Source: Apostichopus japonicus (Eukaryota; Echinodermata; Holothuroidea; Aspidochirotida; Stichopodidae). Taken from it: DNA of 64,000 bases. This document shows, one piece after another, positions 13,101-28,100 of the stretch (positions are counted from its first letter, which is position 1; each line of letters starts with the position of its first letter). Below the pieces are notes generated by a model. That model did no database searches, was not told the origin of the DNA, and was given only the letters and a program-made list of their open reading frames with translations. The stretch lies in NCBI RefSeq assembly GCF_037975245.1, contig NC_092579.1:379001-443000 (forward strand), written 5' to 3'. Position numbers and translations under genes: made by a program.

Positions 13101-16100
13101 GCCTTCATAGTAGAGGCCAGATTGATGTTATAATGCAATACTGGCATAGTAGAGGCCAGATTGATGTTATAATGCCTTACTGGCATAGTAGAGGCCAGAT
13201 TGATGTTGTGCTATTGTAGAGGCCAGATTGATGTTACAATGCAATACTAGTATAGTAGAGGCCAGATTGATGTTATGCCTTCATAGTAGAGGCCTGATTG
13301 ATGTTATGCCTAACTGCCATAGTAGAGGCCAGATTGATGTTATGCCTTACTGGCATAGTAGAGGCCTGATTGATGTTATGCCTAACTGCCATAGTAGAGG
13401 CCAGATTGATGTTATAATGCCTCACTGGCATAGTAGAGGCCAGATTGATGTTATAATGCAATACTGGAATAGTAGAGGCCAGATTGATGTTATGCTTTAC
13501 TGCACATTATGGACTCACAGAATGTACAACCTTAAGAGCATGACCATCTTGCTCTGTTATTGGTGTGGTATGTTGGTTGTCATGGATACACTTATAATTC
13601 TCTAGTGGTGATTATGTTTGTTTGATTTTGAAAGATGCTTGATGTTCCTCTTCTTTATTATTTCTTTCAGATGAGCTTCGACAGGCTATGATGACAGTTA
13701 TGTCTAAAAATGATGAACTTGAAGGGAAAATTAGGTGAGTGCTTGAACATGCATATGACAGGTGCAAATTAACCAATTATTAGACCTATGACCTATGAGT
13801 ATGGTACACAAGTTGGAATATGCTAATTGTATGGGGCATAATGAGATAATTCAAAGGTATTATTAGACTTATGACCTATGAGTATGGTACACAAGTTGGA
13901 ATATGCTAATTGTATGGGGCATAATGAGATAATTCAAAGGGTTTCTTATATTCTCAGTACAAACATGAGAAAAGCTGGAAGGTCATATTCAGTCTTAATT
14001 AAGTCAAAATGTTAAAGTATGAAATGTCTGTATCGCTGGACAGTTGAGAATTACACAGTTGTCTGGTCTTAAACAGTAAAGTGAAAATTCCCTGTCCAAG
14101 TAACTTTAAGTTTGACTGTTATATTTGGGATGGACAGGTTTCTTTGTTGGTTTACAGGTCATTACGAACGCTTCTTGACAGTGAGATGGAGCATTCAGCA
14201 TTAGTACGGGGACAACTGGAGGAAAGCCAGAAAGGTGTGCAGGAACGAGAGGAGGAATATAAAGAAGAGATACAGTCACTCAGCAGAGAGAATGAACTCT
14301 TAAAGAACCAACTCAAGAAATATGTTGGGGCAGTCCAAATGTTGAGGAGAGATGGACCCAGTGCTGTCGAGGGTGAGGAGTAATATTCAAAGACTACAAT
14401 CATTTGTTGAGTGCGGGATTGGGGGTACATGTGACATGTATTCCTTCAAATTATTTATTGGCTTTGGGAAGTAGTCAATACTTGAAGCTGTAGGAAGATG
14501 TTAAGTCTAATGCAAACACTTTGAAGAGGGAGGATGAGGGGGCAAAGCAAAATGGACACTTTCATTGGTGAATTATGGAATTAAAACTGAAGTTAGAAGA
14601 AATAAAATGTCTATTTGTCTCTCTTTGTGATCAGGACTACCAGGTTTGAGGTTAGAGGATGCACAACCTCCTATACCAGAACGCAAAGCACCGTCTATTG
14701 ACTCCAGGTGATTGTCAAACATTGTATTTTTAATGTATGTAGGTATGTATTTTAGATCCTCCAGGTGATTGTCAAACATTGTATTTTTAATGTATGTAGG
14801 TATGTATTTTAGATCCTCCAGGTGATTGTCAAACATTGTATTTTTAATGTATGTAGGTATGTATTTTAGATCCTCCAGGTGATTGTCAAACATTGTATTT
14901 TTAATGTATGTAGGTATGTATTTTAGATCCTCCAGGTGATTGTCAAACATTGTATTTTTAATGTATGTAGGTATGTATTTTAGATCCTCCAGGTGATTGT
15001 CAAACATTGTATTTTTAATGTATGTAGGTATGTATTTTAGATCCTCCAGGTGATTGTCAAACATTGTATTTTTAATGTATGTAGGTATGTATTTTAGATC
15101 CTCCAGGTTATTGTCAAACATTGTATTTTTAATGTATGTAGGTATGTATTTTAGATCCTCCAGGTGATTGTCAAACATTGTATTTTTAATGTATGTAGGT
15201 ATGTATTTTAGATCCTCCTGCAAGCGGTAACCTCGAGAAGAAGCCTAATTGGCTTATCAAAGCCACAAGCTGACCGAAGTCAGTCTTTTCATATTTAACA
15301 ACCATTATTATGAATTGTCAATTGTCAAAAACTCTGTAACTGGACAACATACATTATCTTGGAGTGACTCGAACCAGGGACCTTATGATTGTAAGGCACC
15401 AGTATTAACTACTGAGCTAACACTCCTATGCAAGCAGAATGGATAATTTCTTTCCAAGCTAGACACCTAGCACCCCGAAAGAGTAAGCGTTGATCAGCCA
15501 AGACAAGATGGAGTTTTTTATGCAGAAAAAAAATTTGAAAAGATTTACCAAAATGTATTGGACATATGCAAAAGAGCTAAGATTGCCCTGGGTTAACAAC
15601 AGTTATATCAGCAAGCTATAGAGCTTACCACTAGTACACTGCATAATATGGTTGTGTAGGCTCAGTTGCATCAGCAAGCTATAGAGCTTACCACTTGTAC
15701 CCTGCATAATATGGTTGTGTAGACTCCAGTTGCATCAGCAAGCTACAGAGCTTGCCACTAGTACCCTGCATAATATGGTTGTGTAGACTCCAGTTGCATC
15801 AGCAAGCTATAGAGCTTACCACTAGTACCCTGCATAATATGGTTGTGTAGACTCCAGTTGCATCAGCAAGCTATAGAGCTTACCACTAGTACCCTGCATA
15901 ATATGGTTGTGTAGACTCCAGTTGCATCAGCAAGCTATAGAGCTTACCACTATTACCCTGCATAATATGGTTGTGTAGACTCCAGTTGCATCAGCAAGCT
16001 ATAGAGCTTACCACTAGTACCCTGCATAATATGATTGTGTAGGCTCCAAACAGATTTAATTCACATCAGTTGCATCAGCAAGCTATAGAGCTTACCACTA

Positions 16101-19100
16101 GTACCCTGCATAATATGATTGTGTAGGCTCCAAGCAGATTTAATTCACATCAGTTGCATCAGCAAGCTATAGAGCTTACCACTAGTACCCTGCATAATAT
16201 GGTTGTGTAGACTCCAGTTGCATCAGCAAGCTATAGAGCTTACCACTAGTACCCTGCATAATATGGGTTTGTAGACTCCAGTTGCATCAGCAAGCTATAG
16301 AGCTTACCACTAGTACCCTGCATAATATGGTTGTGTAGACTCTAGTTGCATCAGCAAGCTATAGAGCTTACCACTAGTACCCTGCATAATATGGTTGTGT
16401 AGGCTCCAAACAGATTAAATTCACATCAGTTGCATCAGCAAGCTATAGAGCTTACCACTAGTACCCTGCATAATATGGTTGTGTAGACTCCAGTTGCATC
16501 AGCAAGCTATAGAGCTTACCACTAGTACCCTGCATAATATGGTTGTGTAGGCTCCAAACAGATTTAATTCATGGTCTATTATTTGCATTTTAGAGCACAG
16601 TGGGTTTTTGAAAATGAAGAATGGAAGTGAAGGAATATTTGTCCTTAAGATTAAAACTGATTAATGCTTTGTAGAATGAATGCAAGGATTCATTATTTCT
16701 TCTTTTGTTCCTTCTACTTGCCTAACATAGTTTACTTTGCTGTACTTGCTTTCATATGTACTTCATATGTACCTTTGCTGTACTTGCTTTCATATGTACT
16801 TCATATGTACCTTTGCTGTACTTGCTTTCATATGTACTTCATATGTACTTCATATGTACTTCATAGGTACCTTTGCTGTACTTGCTTTCATATGTACCTT
16901 TTTGTGTTCCTTTGTGATGATACTTCCTCTTTTATCATTCTTGCCATATTCATTAATGTTCCTCAGTAATAGTGTTCTCATTTCATTGCTTTAATACATT
17001 TTGCATTTTGTACCTTAGCAGGAAAATGAGATCAAATTATCATTGATTTATTTTGATAGTTAGGCTCAAATTGATGCAAGTGATCAAGTTACTATTGTAA
17101 CTAATAAGGAAACTTGAAAGTTCTTTTTAAAGTATTCTGTGTTTATTAAACCGGTGAACGTTTGTTGTGGTAGGTAGATTTTCTCTTCATGAAACTGTCA
17201 TTTACAAATAATTTTTTACCAAATATATTTATTATTCAATAGTTGATGTTATTGACTAACCAAAGCTTACAACCCAGATGGATTTCTAAGTTCGGTAAAA
17301 TTTCTTCATATTGTGAACAATAGTAATTTGGTTTGCTCAAAATATAAAATGCTGATTAATTTAAATACGTTACTTGAGTATAGTCATCCATTTTGAGGTT
17401 CTCTTCATAGTGAACTGGTTCCCGGGTAACCCTGCTGCCTACTGTAATTAAACCTCTAAGAGTAGCCCCGCAAAATCTTAGTGTTATAACTAAGCTGTAG
17501 TCTAAACATTGTTCCTTTGTCCTTTTCTAAACAGCGAACTTGCAGAGAAATATGAAGAGAAGCTGATTCAGGTCGCTGAGATGCATGGAGAATTGATGGA
17601 ATTCAATGAATATTTGACGACAAACTTGAAGGCAAAGGAATTCTTCATTGCACGACTGAAGGAAGAGCTTGTTGAACTAAGAGGGCCTGTAAGTATAGTT
17701 TGAAATTAATCTGAAGGAAGAGCTTGTTGAACTAAGAGGGCCTGTAAGTATAGTTTGAAATTAATCTGAAGGAAGAGCTTGTTGAACTAAGAGGGCCTGT
17801 AAGATATAGTTTGAAATTAATCTGAAGGAAGAGCTTGTTGAACTAAGAGGGCCTGTAAGATATAGTTTGAAATTAATCTGAAGGAAGAGCTTGTTGAACT
17901 AAGAGGGCCTGTAAGAATAGTTTGAAATTAATCTGAAGGAAGAGCTTGTTTAACTAAGAGGGCCTGTAAGTATAGTTTGAAATTAATCTGAAGGAAGAGC
18001 TTGTTGAACTAAGAGGGCCTGTAAGTATAGTTTGAAATTAATCTGAAGGAAGAGCTTGTTGAACTAAGAGGGCCTGTAAGATATAGTTTGAAATTAATCT
18101 GAAGGAAGAGCTTGTTGAACCAAGAGGACCTGTAAGATATAGTTTGAAATTAATCTGAAGTAAGAGCTTGTTGAACTAAGAGGGCCTGTAACTATAGTTT
18201 GAAATTAATCTGAAGGAAGAGCTTGTTGAACTAAGAGGACCTGTAAGATATAGTTTGAAATTAATCTGAAGGAAGAGCTTGTTGAACTAAGAGGACCTGT
18301 AAGTATAGTTTGAAATTAATCTGAAGGAAGAGCTTGTTGAACTAAGAGGGCCTGTAACTATAGTTTGAAATTAATCTGAAGGAAGAGCTTGTTGAACTAA
18401 GAGGGCCTGTAAGATATAGTTTGAAATTAATCTGAAGGAAGAGCTTGTTGAACTAAGAGGGCCTGTAACTATAGTTTGAAATTAATCTGAAGGAAGAGCT
18501 TGTTGAACTAAGAGGACCTGTAAGATATAGTTTGAAATTAATCTGAAGGAAGAGCTTGTTGAACTAAGAGGGCCTGTAAGTATAGTGTGAAATTAATCTG
18601 AAGGAAGAGCTTGTTGAACTAAGAGGGCCTGTAAGATATAGTTTGAAATTAATCTGAAGGAAGAGCTTGTTGAACTAAGAGGGGCTGTAAGTATAGTTTG
18701 AAATTAATCTGAAGGAAGAGCTTGTTGAACTAAGAGGACCTGTAAGATATAGTTTGAAATTAATCTGAAGTAAGAGCTTGTTGAACTAAGAGGGCCTGTA
18801 ACTATAGTTTGAAATTAATCTGAAGGAAGAGCTTGTTGAACTAAGAGGACCTGTAAGATATAGTTTGAAATTAATCTGAAGGAAGAGCTTGTTGAACTAA
18901 GAGGACCTGTAAGTATAGTTTGAAATTAATCTGAAGGAAGAGCTTGTTTAACTAAGAGGGCCTGTAACTATAGTTTGAAATTAATCTGAAGGAAGAGCTT
19001 GTTGAACTAAGAGGGCCTGTAAGATATAGTTTGAAATTAATCTGAAGGAAGAGCTTGTTGAACTAAGAGGGCCTGTAACTATAGTTTGAAATTAATCTGA

Positions 19101-22100
19101 AGGAAGAGCTTGTTGAACTAAGAGGACCTGTAAGATATAGTTTGAAATTAATCTGAAGGAAGAGCTTGTTGAACTAAGAGGGCCTGTAAGTATAGTGTGA
19201 AATTAATCTGAAGGAAGAGCTTGTTGAACTAAGAGGGCCTGTAAGATATAGTTTGAAATTAATCTGAAGGAAGAGCTTGTTGAACTAAGAGGGGCTGTAA
19301 GTATAGTTTGAAATTAATCTGAAGGAAGAGCTTGTTGAACTAAGAGGGCCTGTAAGATATAGTTTGAAATTAATCTGAAGGAAGAGCTTGTTGAACTAAG
19401 AGGGCCTGTAAGTATAGTTTGAAATTAATCTGAAGGAAGAGCTTGTTGAACTAAGAGGGCCTGTAAGTATAGTTTGAAATTAATCTGAAGGAAGAGCTTG
19501 TTGAACTAAGAGGGCCTGTAAGTATAGTGTGAAATTAATCTGAAGGAAGAGCTTGTTGAACTAAGAGGGCCTGTAAGATATAGTTTGAAATTAATCTGAA
19601 GGAAGAGCTTGTTGAACTAAGAGGGCCTGTAAGTATAGTGTGAAATTAATCTGAAGGAAGAGCTTGTTGAACTAAGAGGGCCTGTAAGATATAGTTTGAA
19701 ATTAATCTGAAGGAAGAGCTTGTTGAACTAAGAGGGCCTGTAAGATATAGTTTGAAATTAATCTGAAGGAAGAGCTTGTTGAACTAAGAGGGCCTGTAAG
19801 TATAGTTTGAAATTAATCTGAAGGAAGAGCTTGTTGAACTAAGAGGGCCTGTAAGATATAGTTTGAAATTAATCTGAAGGAAGAGCTTGTTGAACTAAGA
19901 GGGCCTGTAAGTATGGTTTGAAATTAATCTGAAGGAAGAGCTTGTTGAACTAAGAGGGCCTGTAAGTATAGTGTGAAATTAATCTGAAGGAAGAGCTTGT
20001 TGAACTAAGAGGGCCTGTAAGATATAGTTTGAAATTAATCTGAAGGAAGAGCTTGTTGAACTAAGAGGGCCTGTAAGTATAGTTTGAAATTAATCTGAAG
20101 GAAGAGCTTGTTGAACTAAGAGGGCCTGTAAGTATAGTGTGAAATTAATCTGAAGGAAGAGCTTGTTGAACTAAGAGGACCTGTAAGTATAGTTTGAAAT
20201 TAATCTGAAGGAAGAGCTTGTTAAACTAAGAGGACCTGTAAGATATAGTTTGAAATTAATCTGAAGGAAGAGCTTGTTTAACTAAGAGGGCCTGTAAGTA
20301 TAGTTTGAAATTAATCTGAAGGAAGAGCTTGTTGAACTAAGAGGGCCTGTAAGTATAGTTTGAAATTAATCTGAAGGAAGAGCTTGTTGAACTAAGAGGA
20401 CCTGTAAGTATAGTTTGAAATTAATCTGAAGGAAGAGCTTGTTGAACTAAGAGGGCCTGTAAGTATAGTTTGAAATTAATCTGAAGGAAGAGCTTGTTGA
20501 ACTAAGAGGACCTGTAAGATATAGTTTGAAATTAATCTGAAGGAAGAGCTTGTTTAACTAAGAGGGCCTGTAAGTATAGTTTGAAATTAATCTGAAGGAA
20601 GAGCTTGTTGAACTAAGAGGGCCTGTAAGTATAGTGTGAAATTAATCTGAAGGAAGAGCTTGTTGAACTAAGAGGGCCTGTAAGATATAGTTTGAAATTA
20701 ATCTGAAGGAAGAGCTTGTTGAACTAAGAGGACCTGTAAGATATAGTTTGAAAATAATCTTCAGGAAGAGCTTGTTGAACTAAGAGGGCCTGTAAGTATA
20801 GTTTGAAATTAATCTGAAGGAAGAGCTTGTTGAACTAAGAGGGCCTGTAAGATATAGTTTGAAATTAATCTGAAGGAAGAGCTTGTTGAACTAAGAGGGC
20901 CTGTAAGTATAGTTTGAAATTAATCTGAAGGAAGAGCTTGTTGAACTAAGAGGGCCTGTAAGTATAGTGTGAAATTAATCTGAAGGAAGAGCTTGTTGAA
21001 CTAAGAGGGCCTGTAAGTATAGTTTGAAATTAATCTGAAGGAAGAGCTTGTTGAACTAAGAGGGCCTGTAAGTATAGTGTGAAATTAATCTGAAGGAAGA
21101 GCTTGTTGAACTAAGAGGGCCTGTAAGATATAGTTTGAAATTAATCTGAAGGAAGAGCTTGTTGAACTAAGAGGGCCTGTAAGTATAGTTTGAAATTAAT
21201 CTGAAGGAAGAGCTTGTTGAACTAAGAGGGCCTGTAAGTATAGTTTGAAATTAATCTGGGGCATTCATTTCATGAGCAAATAGACATTGATATCACAAAG
21301 GTGATTTTTTTTGTAATCTACCATGTTTTTCTTGACTATTTAAGAAAGAAATTGTTTTTTAAAGCCAACACAATGTAGAGATAAACGCATAAGGATAAAT
21401 GATCATGTGTAGGTATTGGGGCATTGGTTTCATCAGATCATAAATCAAATGGAAACCCACACTTAGATTATCTTCAAACTTAGTTCTAAAACTATTGCAG
21501 GGTAAATAAGATAACTACAAAGCAGTGTTAAGGCCAGAAATAAAAACAGAAATAATGCTATTGATGAAATATATTTGTATGTTATTCCAGCATTACCATA
21601 GTAATAAATTTCTGGCTAACAATAACCTACATACCAGACCTAATGTTATGCCCTTGCTGTCATTACCCTGTACAGATCATGAAGTGCTAATGCACTACTG
21701 CTAAAGGGACTAATATTTAATTTCTGAGTAGCTTGGTCTGGCCATTGCACCTTTACCTCCTCCTTGGAATCCCTACTGGAAGTCATTCTAAATGTAAAAT
21801 ATCAAAGTTTTTCTGAATTGTGTAATTTCAGCCTCACAGCAAATCACTTCTTGTTTGTTGTTTTGTGGGAATGATCTTTGGCCACTCACTCTTGTGATAT
21901 TTATGTATCAGTGTGAGAAACCTCTACCAGATTTGCATTAAGCTGACTGTTAGAAAAAATGGCACCATCGATATTTCCCTGTAGGCTCTCATTCCAAATT
22001 ATGTCAATAAGGAAGTCAACTGAAGTTCTGCAGCTCTCTCAATTTTATTTGACAAATCCAAAGAGCTTATAGGCAAAGTGCCAAGTTTGAAAACAATTCA

Positions 22101-25100
22101 TAGCATCAAGAAAAATGAGAAGAGGTCAAGAAAAATATTGATTTTTGTGTCATTGCAAATATTATTAGTTTAAAGTGAGGTATAAGATTGTTGCTGACTG
22201 AACCTTTCCAGAAATCAGGCAACATTCCCAGCATAATGATATCAGCATTAAAAGATAATTACTAGACACAAAGCTGCAGTGCCTTAAAATTTACAACACA
22301 TTTTGACCATTCCTTAAATTACAACACATTTTGACCATTCCTTAAATTACAACACATTTTGACCATTCCTTAAATTACAACACATTTTGACCATTCCTTA
22401 AATTATAACACATTTTGACCATTTCTCAAATTACAACACATTTTGACCATTCCTTATATTACAACACATTTGACCATTCCTTAAATTATAACACATTTTG
22501 ACCATTCCTCAAATTACAACACATTTTGACCATTCCTTATATTACAACACATTTTGACCATTCCTTAAATTACAACACATTTTGACCATTCCTTAAATTA
22601 CAACACATTTTGACCATTCCTTAAATTACAACACATTTTGACCATTCCTTAAATTACAACACATTTTGACCATTCCTTAAATTACAACACATTTTGACCA
22701 TTCCTTAAATTACAACACATTTTGACCATTCCTTAAATTACAACACATTTTGACCATTCCTTAAATTACAACACATTTTGACCATTCCTTAAATTACAAC
22801 ACATTTTGACCATTCCTTAAATTACAACACATTTTGACCATTCCTTAAATTACAACACATTTGACCATTCCTTAAAAATAACACATTTTGACCATTTCTC
22901 AAATTACAACACATTTTGGCCATTCCTTATATTACAACACATTTTGACCATTCCTTAAATTACAACACATTTTGACCATTCCTTAAATTACAACACATTT
23001 TGACCATTCCTTAAATTACAACACATTTTGACAATTCCTTAACTTACAACACATTTTGACCATTCCTTAAATTACAACACATTTTGACCATTCCTTAAAT
23101 TACAACACATTTTGACCATTCCTTAAATTACAACACATTTTGACCATTCCTTAAATTACAACACATTTTGACCATTCCTTAAATTACAACACATTTTGAC
23201 CATTCCTTAAATTACAACACATTTTGACCATTCCTTAAATTACAACACATTTTGACCATTCCTTAAATTACAACACATTTTGACCATTCCTTAAATTACA
23301 ACACATTTTGACCATTCCTTAAATTACAACACATTTTGACCATTCTTTAAATTGCAACACATTTTGACCATTCCTTAAATTGCAACACATTTTGACCATT
23401 CCTTAAATTGCGACACATTTTGACCATTCCTTAAATTACAACACATTTTGACCATTCTTTAAATTACAACACATTTTGACCATTCTTTAAATTACAACAC
23501 ATTTTGACCATTCCTTAAATTACAACACATTTTGACCATTCCTTAAATTATAACACATTTTGACCATTCCTTAAATTACAACACATTTTGACCATTCCTT
23601 AAATTATAACACATTTTGACCATTCCTTAAATTACAACACATTTTGACCATTCCTTAAATTACAACACATTTTGACCATTCTTTAAATTACAACACATTT
23701 TGACCATTCCTTAAATTGCAACACATTTTGACCATTCCTTAAATTGCAACACATTTCGACCATTCCTTAAATTACAACACATTTTGACCATTCCTTAAAT
23801 TACAACACATTTTGACCATTCCTTAAATTACAACACATTTTGACCATTCCTTAAATTACAACACATTTCGACCATTCCTTAAATTACAACACATTTTGAC
23901 CATTCCTTAAATTACAACACATTTTGACCATTCCTTAAATTACAACACATTTTGACCATTCCTTAAATTACAACACATTTTGACCATTCCTTAAATTACA
24001 ACACATTTGACCATTCCTTAAAAATAACACATTTTGACCATTTCTCAAATTACAACACATTTTGGCCATTCCTTATATTACAACACATTTTGACCATTCC
24101 TTAAATTACAACACATTTTGACCATTCCTTAAATTACAACACATTTTGACCATTCCTTAAATTACAACACATTTTGACCATTCCTTAAATTACAACACAT
24201 TTTGACCATTCCTTAAATTACAACACATTTTGACCATTCCTTAAATTACAACACATTTTGACCATTCCTTAAATTACAACACATTTTGACCATTCCTTAA
24301 ATTACAACACATTTTGACCATTCCTTAAATTACAACACATTTTGACCATTCCTTAAATTACAACACATTTTGACCATTCTTTAAATTACAACACATTTTG
24401 ACCATTCCTTAAATTGCAACACATTTTGACCATTCCTTAAATTGCAACACATTTTGACCATTCCTTAAATTACAACACATTTTGACCATTCTTTAAATTA
24501 CAACACATTTTGACCATTCTTTAAATTACAACACATTTTGACCATTCCTTAAATTACAACACATTTTGACCATTCCTTAAATTATAACACATTTTGACCA
24601 TTCCTTAAATTACAACACATTTTGACCATTCCTTAAATTATAACACATTTTGACCATTCCTTAAATTACAACACATTTTGACCATTCCTTAAATTACAAC
24701 ACATTTTGACCATTCTTTAAATTACAACACATTTTGACCATTCCTTAAATTGCAACACATTTTGACCATTCCTTAAATTGCAACACATTTTGACCATTCC
24801 TTAAATTACAACACATTTTGACCATACATTTTAAATACTTAATGTTTAAAAAGTTAACCAATTTTTGTTATTGTTTCTGCTATATAGAGAATTATGTGAT
24901 ATGGAGTATAATCTCCTCAATTCACAAGTCTGTCTATAGCTGTACCAAGACTTTCACAACCTTGGACCTGTTATATTACAGTGTAATGAAATATATCACA
25001 CATTTTCACTTGTAGCAGCTGATGGGAATATGGATTATAATCTCTGTGTTTCATTTCTTTGCAAGCTTCCAATGGATAACCCAGATTCTGATCCAAACTC

Positions 25101-28100
25101 GCCTGACTCAGACATGTAAGTTTATGAACCATCTTGCTAGGAATTCTCCATTACAAGAAAAGCAAGCATAAAGTGGTTCACATTCATTAAAACTGTCAAT
25201 CCAATATCTCCATGACATGAAGATGGAACCATTGAGTAATATTGTTAGTTTTAGCTAGAATATCTAGCAACAAATATTGAGCAGTTTTTGTGGATTGTTA
25301 TTACTCAATTTTCAGTGACTTGTTACTTTTCACATTTTTTTGTTGTCTTTAGTCCTAATATACAATTAACATGATGACTCTTTGTTCCCATCTCTAAGGG
25401 TTTATTGTCTTATTGACTCTGCAAAGGTTAATGTATGGTCAACTGTTACACAGTCCCCATTCATGGCTCTGCAAGATTTCTATGGTTGGATTGCAGAATG
25501 TGTTATTGTTTGATGGGTTCAGTGTTACGTTTGTCCCATGGCATGATCCTTGCAGCTAAATGGAACACTACTTTCTTATTAAAAGAAGCTTAGGCTAATG
25601 TTTTGTGCTTGATATAGCTAATATCAGGTATGGCTGTTAGTATAATGCACACTGCTAAATGGAACTCTACTTTCAGATTTAAAGAAGCTTAGGCTAATGT
25701 TTTGTGTTAGATATAGCTAATATCAGGTATGGCTGTTAGTATAATGCACACTGCTAAATGGAACTCTAACTTCAGATTTAAAAAAGCTTAGGCTAATGTT
25801 TTGTGTTTGATATAGTCAATATCAGGTATGGCTGTTACTATGATTCACACTGCTAAATGGGCAATACTTTCTGATTAAAGAAGCTTAGGCTGATGTTTTG
25901 TGTTTGATATAGCCAATATCAGGTATGGTTGTTAGTATAATGCACACTTCGTAATGGAACGTTACTTTCAGATTTAAGGAAGCTTAGGCTAATGTTTTGT
26001 TTCTGATACAGCCAATATCAGGTATGGTTGTTAGTATAATGCACACTTCTTAATGGAACTATACTTTTTGATTTAAAGAAGCTTAGGCTAAAGTTCTGTG
26101 TTTGAGACAGTCAATATCAGGTATGGCTGTATAGTATAGTGCACACTGCTAAATGGAACTATACTTTCTGATTTAAAGAAGCTTAGGCTAATGTTTTGTG
26201 TTTGATATAGCCAATACCAGACCAATTGTAAATATAATTTATAAGGATGAATGAAAACCTGAATGCTGGTGTATTAACACCGAGCTATGCAGCCAGCATC
26301 TTATACCTGAAATCTTACTTTATTACAGTTATTGTACCCATCCTTTTTTATGACTTATTATGGTTATGAAGCTTTTAGACTGCTTGCCAGTTGTTTGCAC
26401 CATGATTGAGCATTGTGTTATAACATGGTTGGAAGAAATGGTTGAGATGTGTCAACTGCTGATTACCTCTGCTTTATACTACAGTTTGCTTTATACTACT
26501 ACAGCTGTACAGTTTGCTTCATACTACTACAGCTGTACAGTTTGCTTTATACTACTACAGCTTTATACTACTACAGCTGTACAGTTTGCTTCATACTACT
26601 ACAGCTGTACAGTTTGCTTCATACTACTACAGCTGTACAATTTGCTTTATACTACTACAGCTTTATACTACTACAGCTGTACAGTTTGCTTCATACTACT
26701 ACAGCTTTATACTACTACAGCTTTATACTACTACAGCTTTATACTACTACAGCTTTATACTACTACAGCTTTATACTACTACAGCTTTATACTACTACAG
26801 CTGTACAGTTTACTTCATACTACTACAGCTGTACAGTTTGCTTTATACTACTACAGCTTTATACTACTACAGCTGTACAGTTTACTTTATACTACTACAG
26901 CTGTACAGTTTGCTTTATACTACTACAGCTGTACAGTTTACTTTATACTACTACAGCTGTACAGCTTGCTTTATACTACTACAGCTGTATAGTTTGCTTT
27001 ATACTACTACAGCTGTACAGTTTGCTTTATACTACTACAGCTGTACAGTTTGCTTTATACTACTACAGCTGTACAGTTTGCTTTATACTACTACAGCTGT
27101 GCAGTTTGCTTTATACTACTACAGCTGTACAGTTTACTTTATACTACTACAGCTGTACAGTTTGCTTTATACTACTACAGCTGTACAGTTTGCTTTATAC
27201 TACTACAGCTTTATACTACTACAGCTTTATACTACTACAGCTGTACAGTTTGCTTTATACTTCTACAGCTGTACAGTTTGCTTTATACTACTACAGCTGT
27301 GCAGTTTGCTTTATACTACTACAGCTGTACAGTTTACTTTATACTACTACAGCTGTACAGTTTGCTTTATACTACTACAGCTGTACAGTTTGCTTTATAC
27401 TACTACAGCTTTATACTACTACAGCTTTATACTACTACAGCTGTACAGTTTGCTTTATACTTCTACAGCTGTACAGTTTACTTTATACTACTACAGCTGT
27501 ACAGTTTACTTTATACTACTACAGCTGTACAGTTTGCTTCATACTACTACAGCTGTACAGTTTGCTTTATACTACTACAGCTTTATACTACTACAGCTGT
27601 ACAGTTTGCTTCATACTACTACAGCTGTACAGTTTGCTTTATACTACTACAGCTTTATACTACAACAGCTTTATACTACTACAGCTTTATACTACTACAG
27701 CTGTACAGTTTGCTTTATACTACTACAGCTTTATACTACTACAGCTTTATACTACTACAGCTTTATACTACTACAGCTGTACAGTTTGCTTTATACTACT
27801 ACAGCTGTACAGTTTGCTTTATACTACTACAGCTGTACAGTTTGCTTTATACTACTACAGCTGTACAGTTTGCTTTATACTACTACAGCTGTACAGTTTG
27901 CTTTATACTACTACAGCTGTACAGTTTGCTTTAAACTACTACAGCTGTACAGTTTACTTTATACTACTACAGCTGTACAGTTTGCTTTATATACTACAGC
28001 TTTATACTACTACAGCTGTACAGTTTGCTTTATACTACTACAGCTGTACAGTTTGCTTTATACTACTACAGCTGTACAGTTTGCTTTATACTACTACAGC

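Noticed and set aside
11244-13605. Several plus- and minus-strand frames with SRGQIDV or INLAST repeats
   Set aside because: Pure translation of the 33-39-bp minisatellite, on both strands and in several frames.
14573-15223. Minus-strand 216-codon frame with repeated DLKYIPTYIKNTMFDNHLE
   Set aside because: A by-product of the exact 57-bp (19-codon) repeat unit. It is antisense to an SNX29 exon end, with no independent support.
15360-15426. Functional tRNA gene on the minus strand
   Set aside because: A and B boxes are present but the T stem does not pair and the anticodon arm is irregular. A SINE head fits better.
22290-24830. CRISPR-like appearance of regular 28-bp repeats
   Set aside because: The repeats are directly tandem with no unique spacers, in an animal intron. 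It is a minisatellite.
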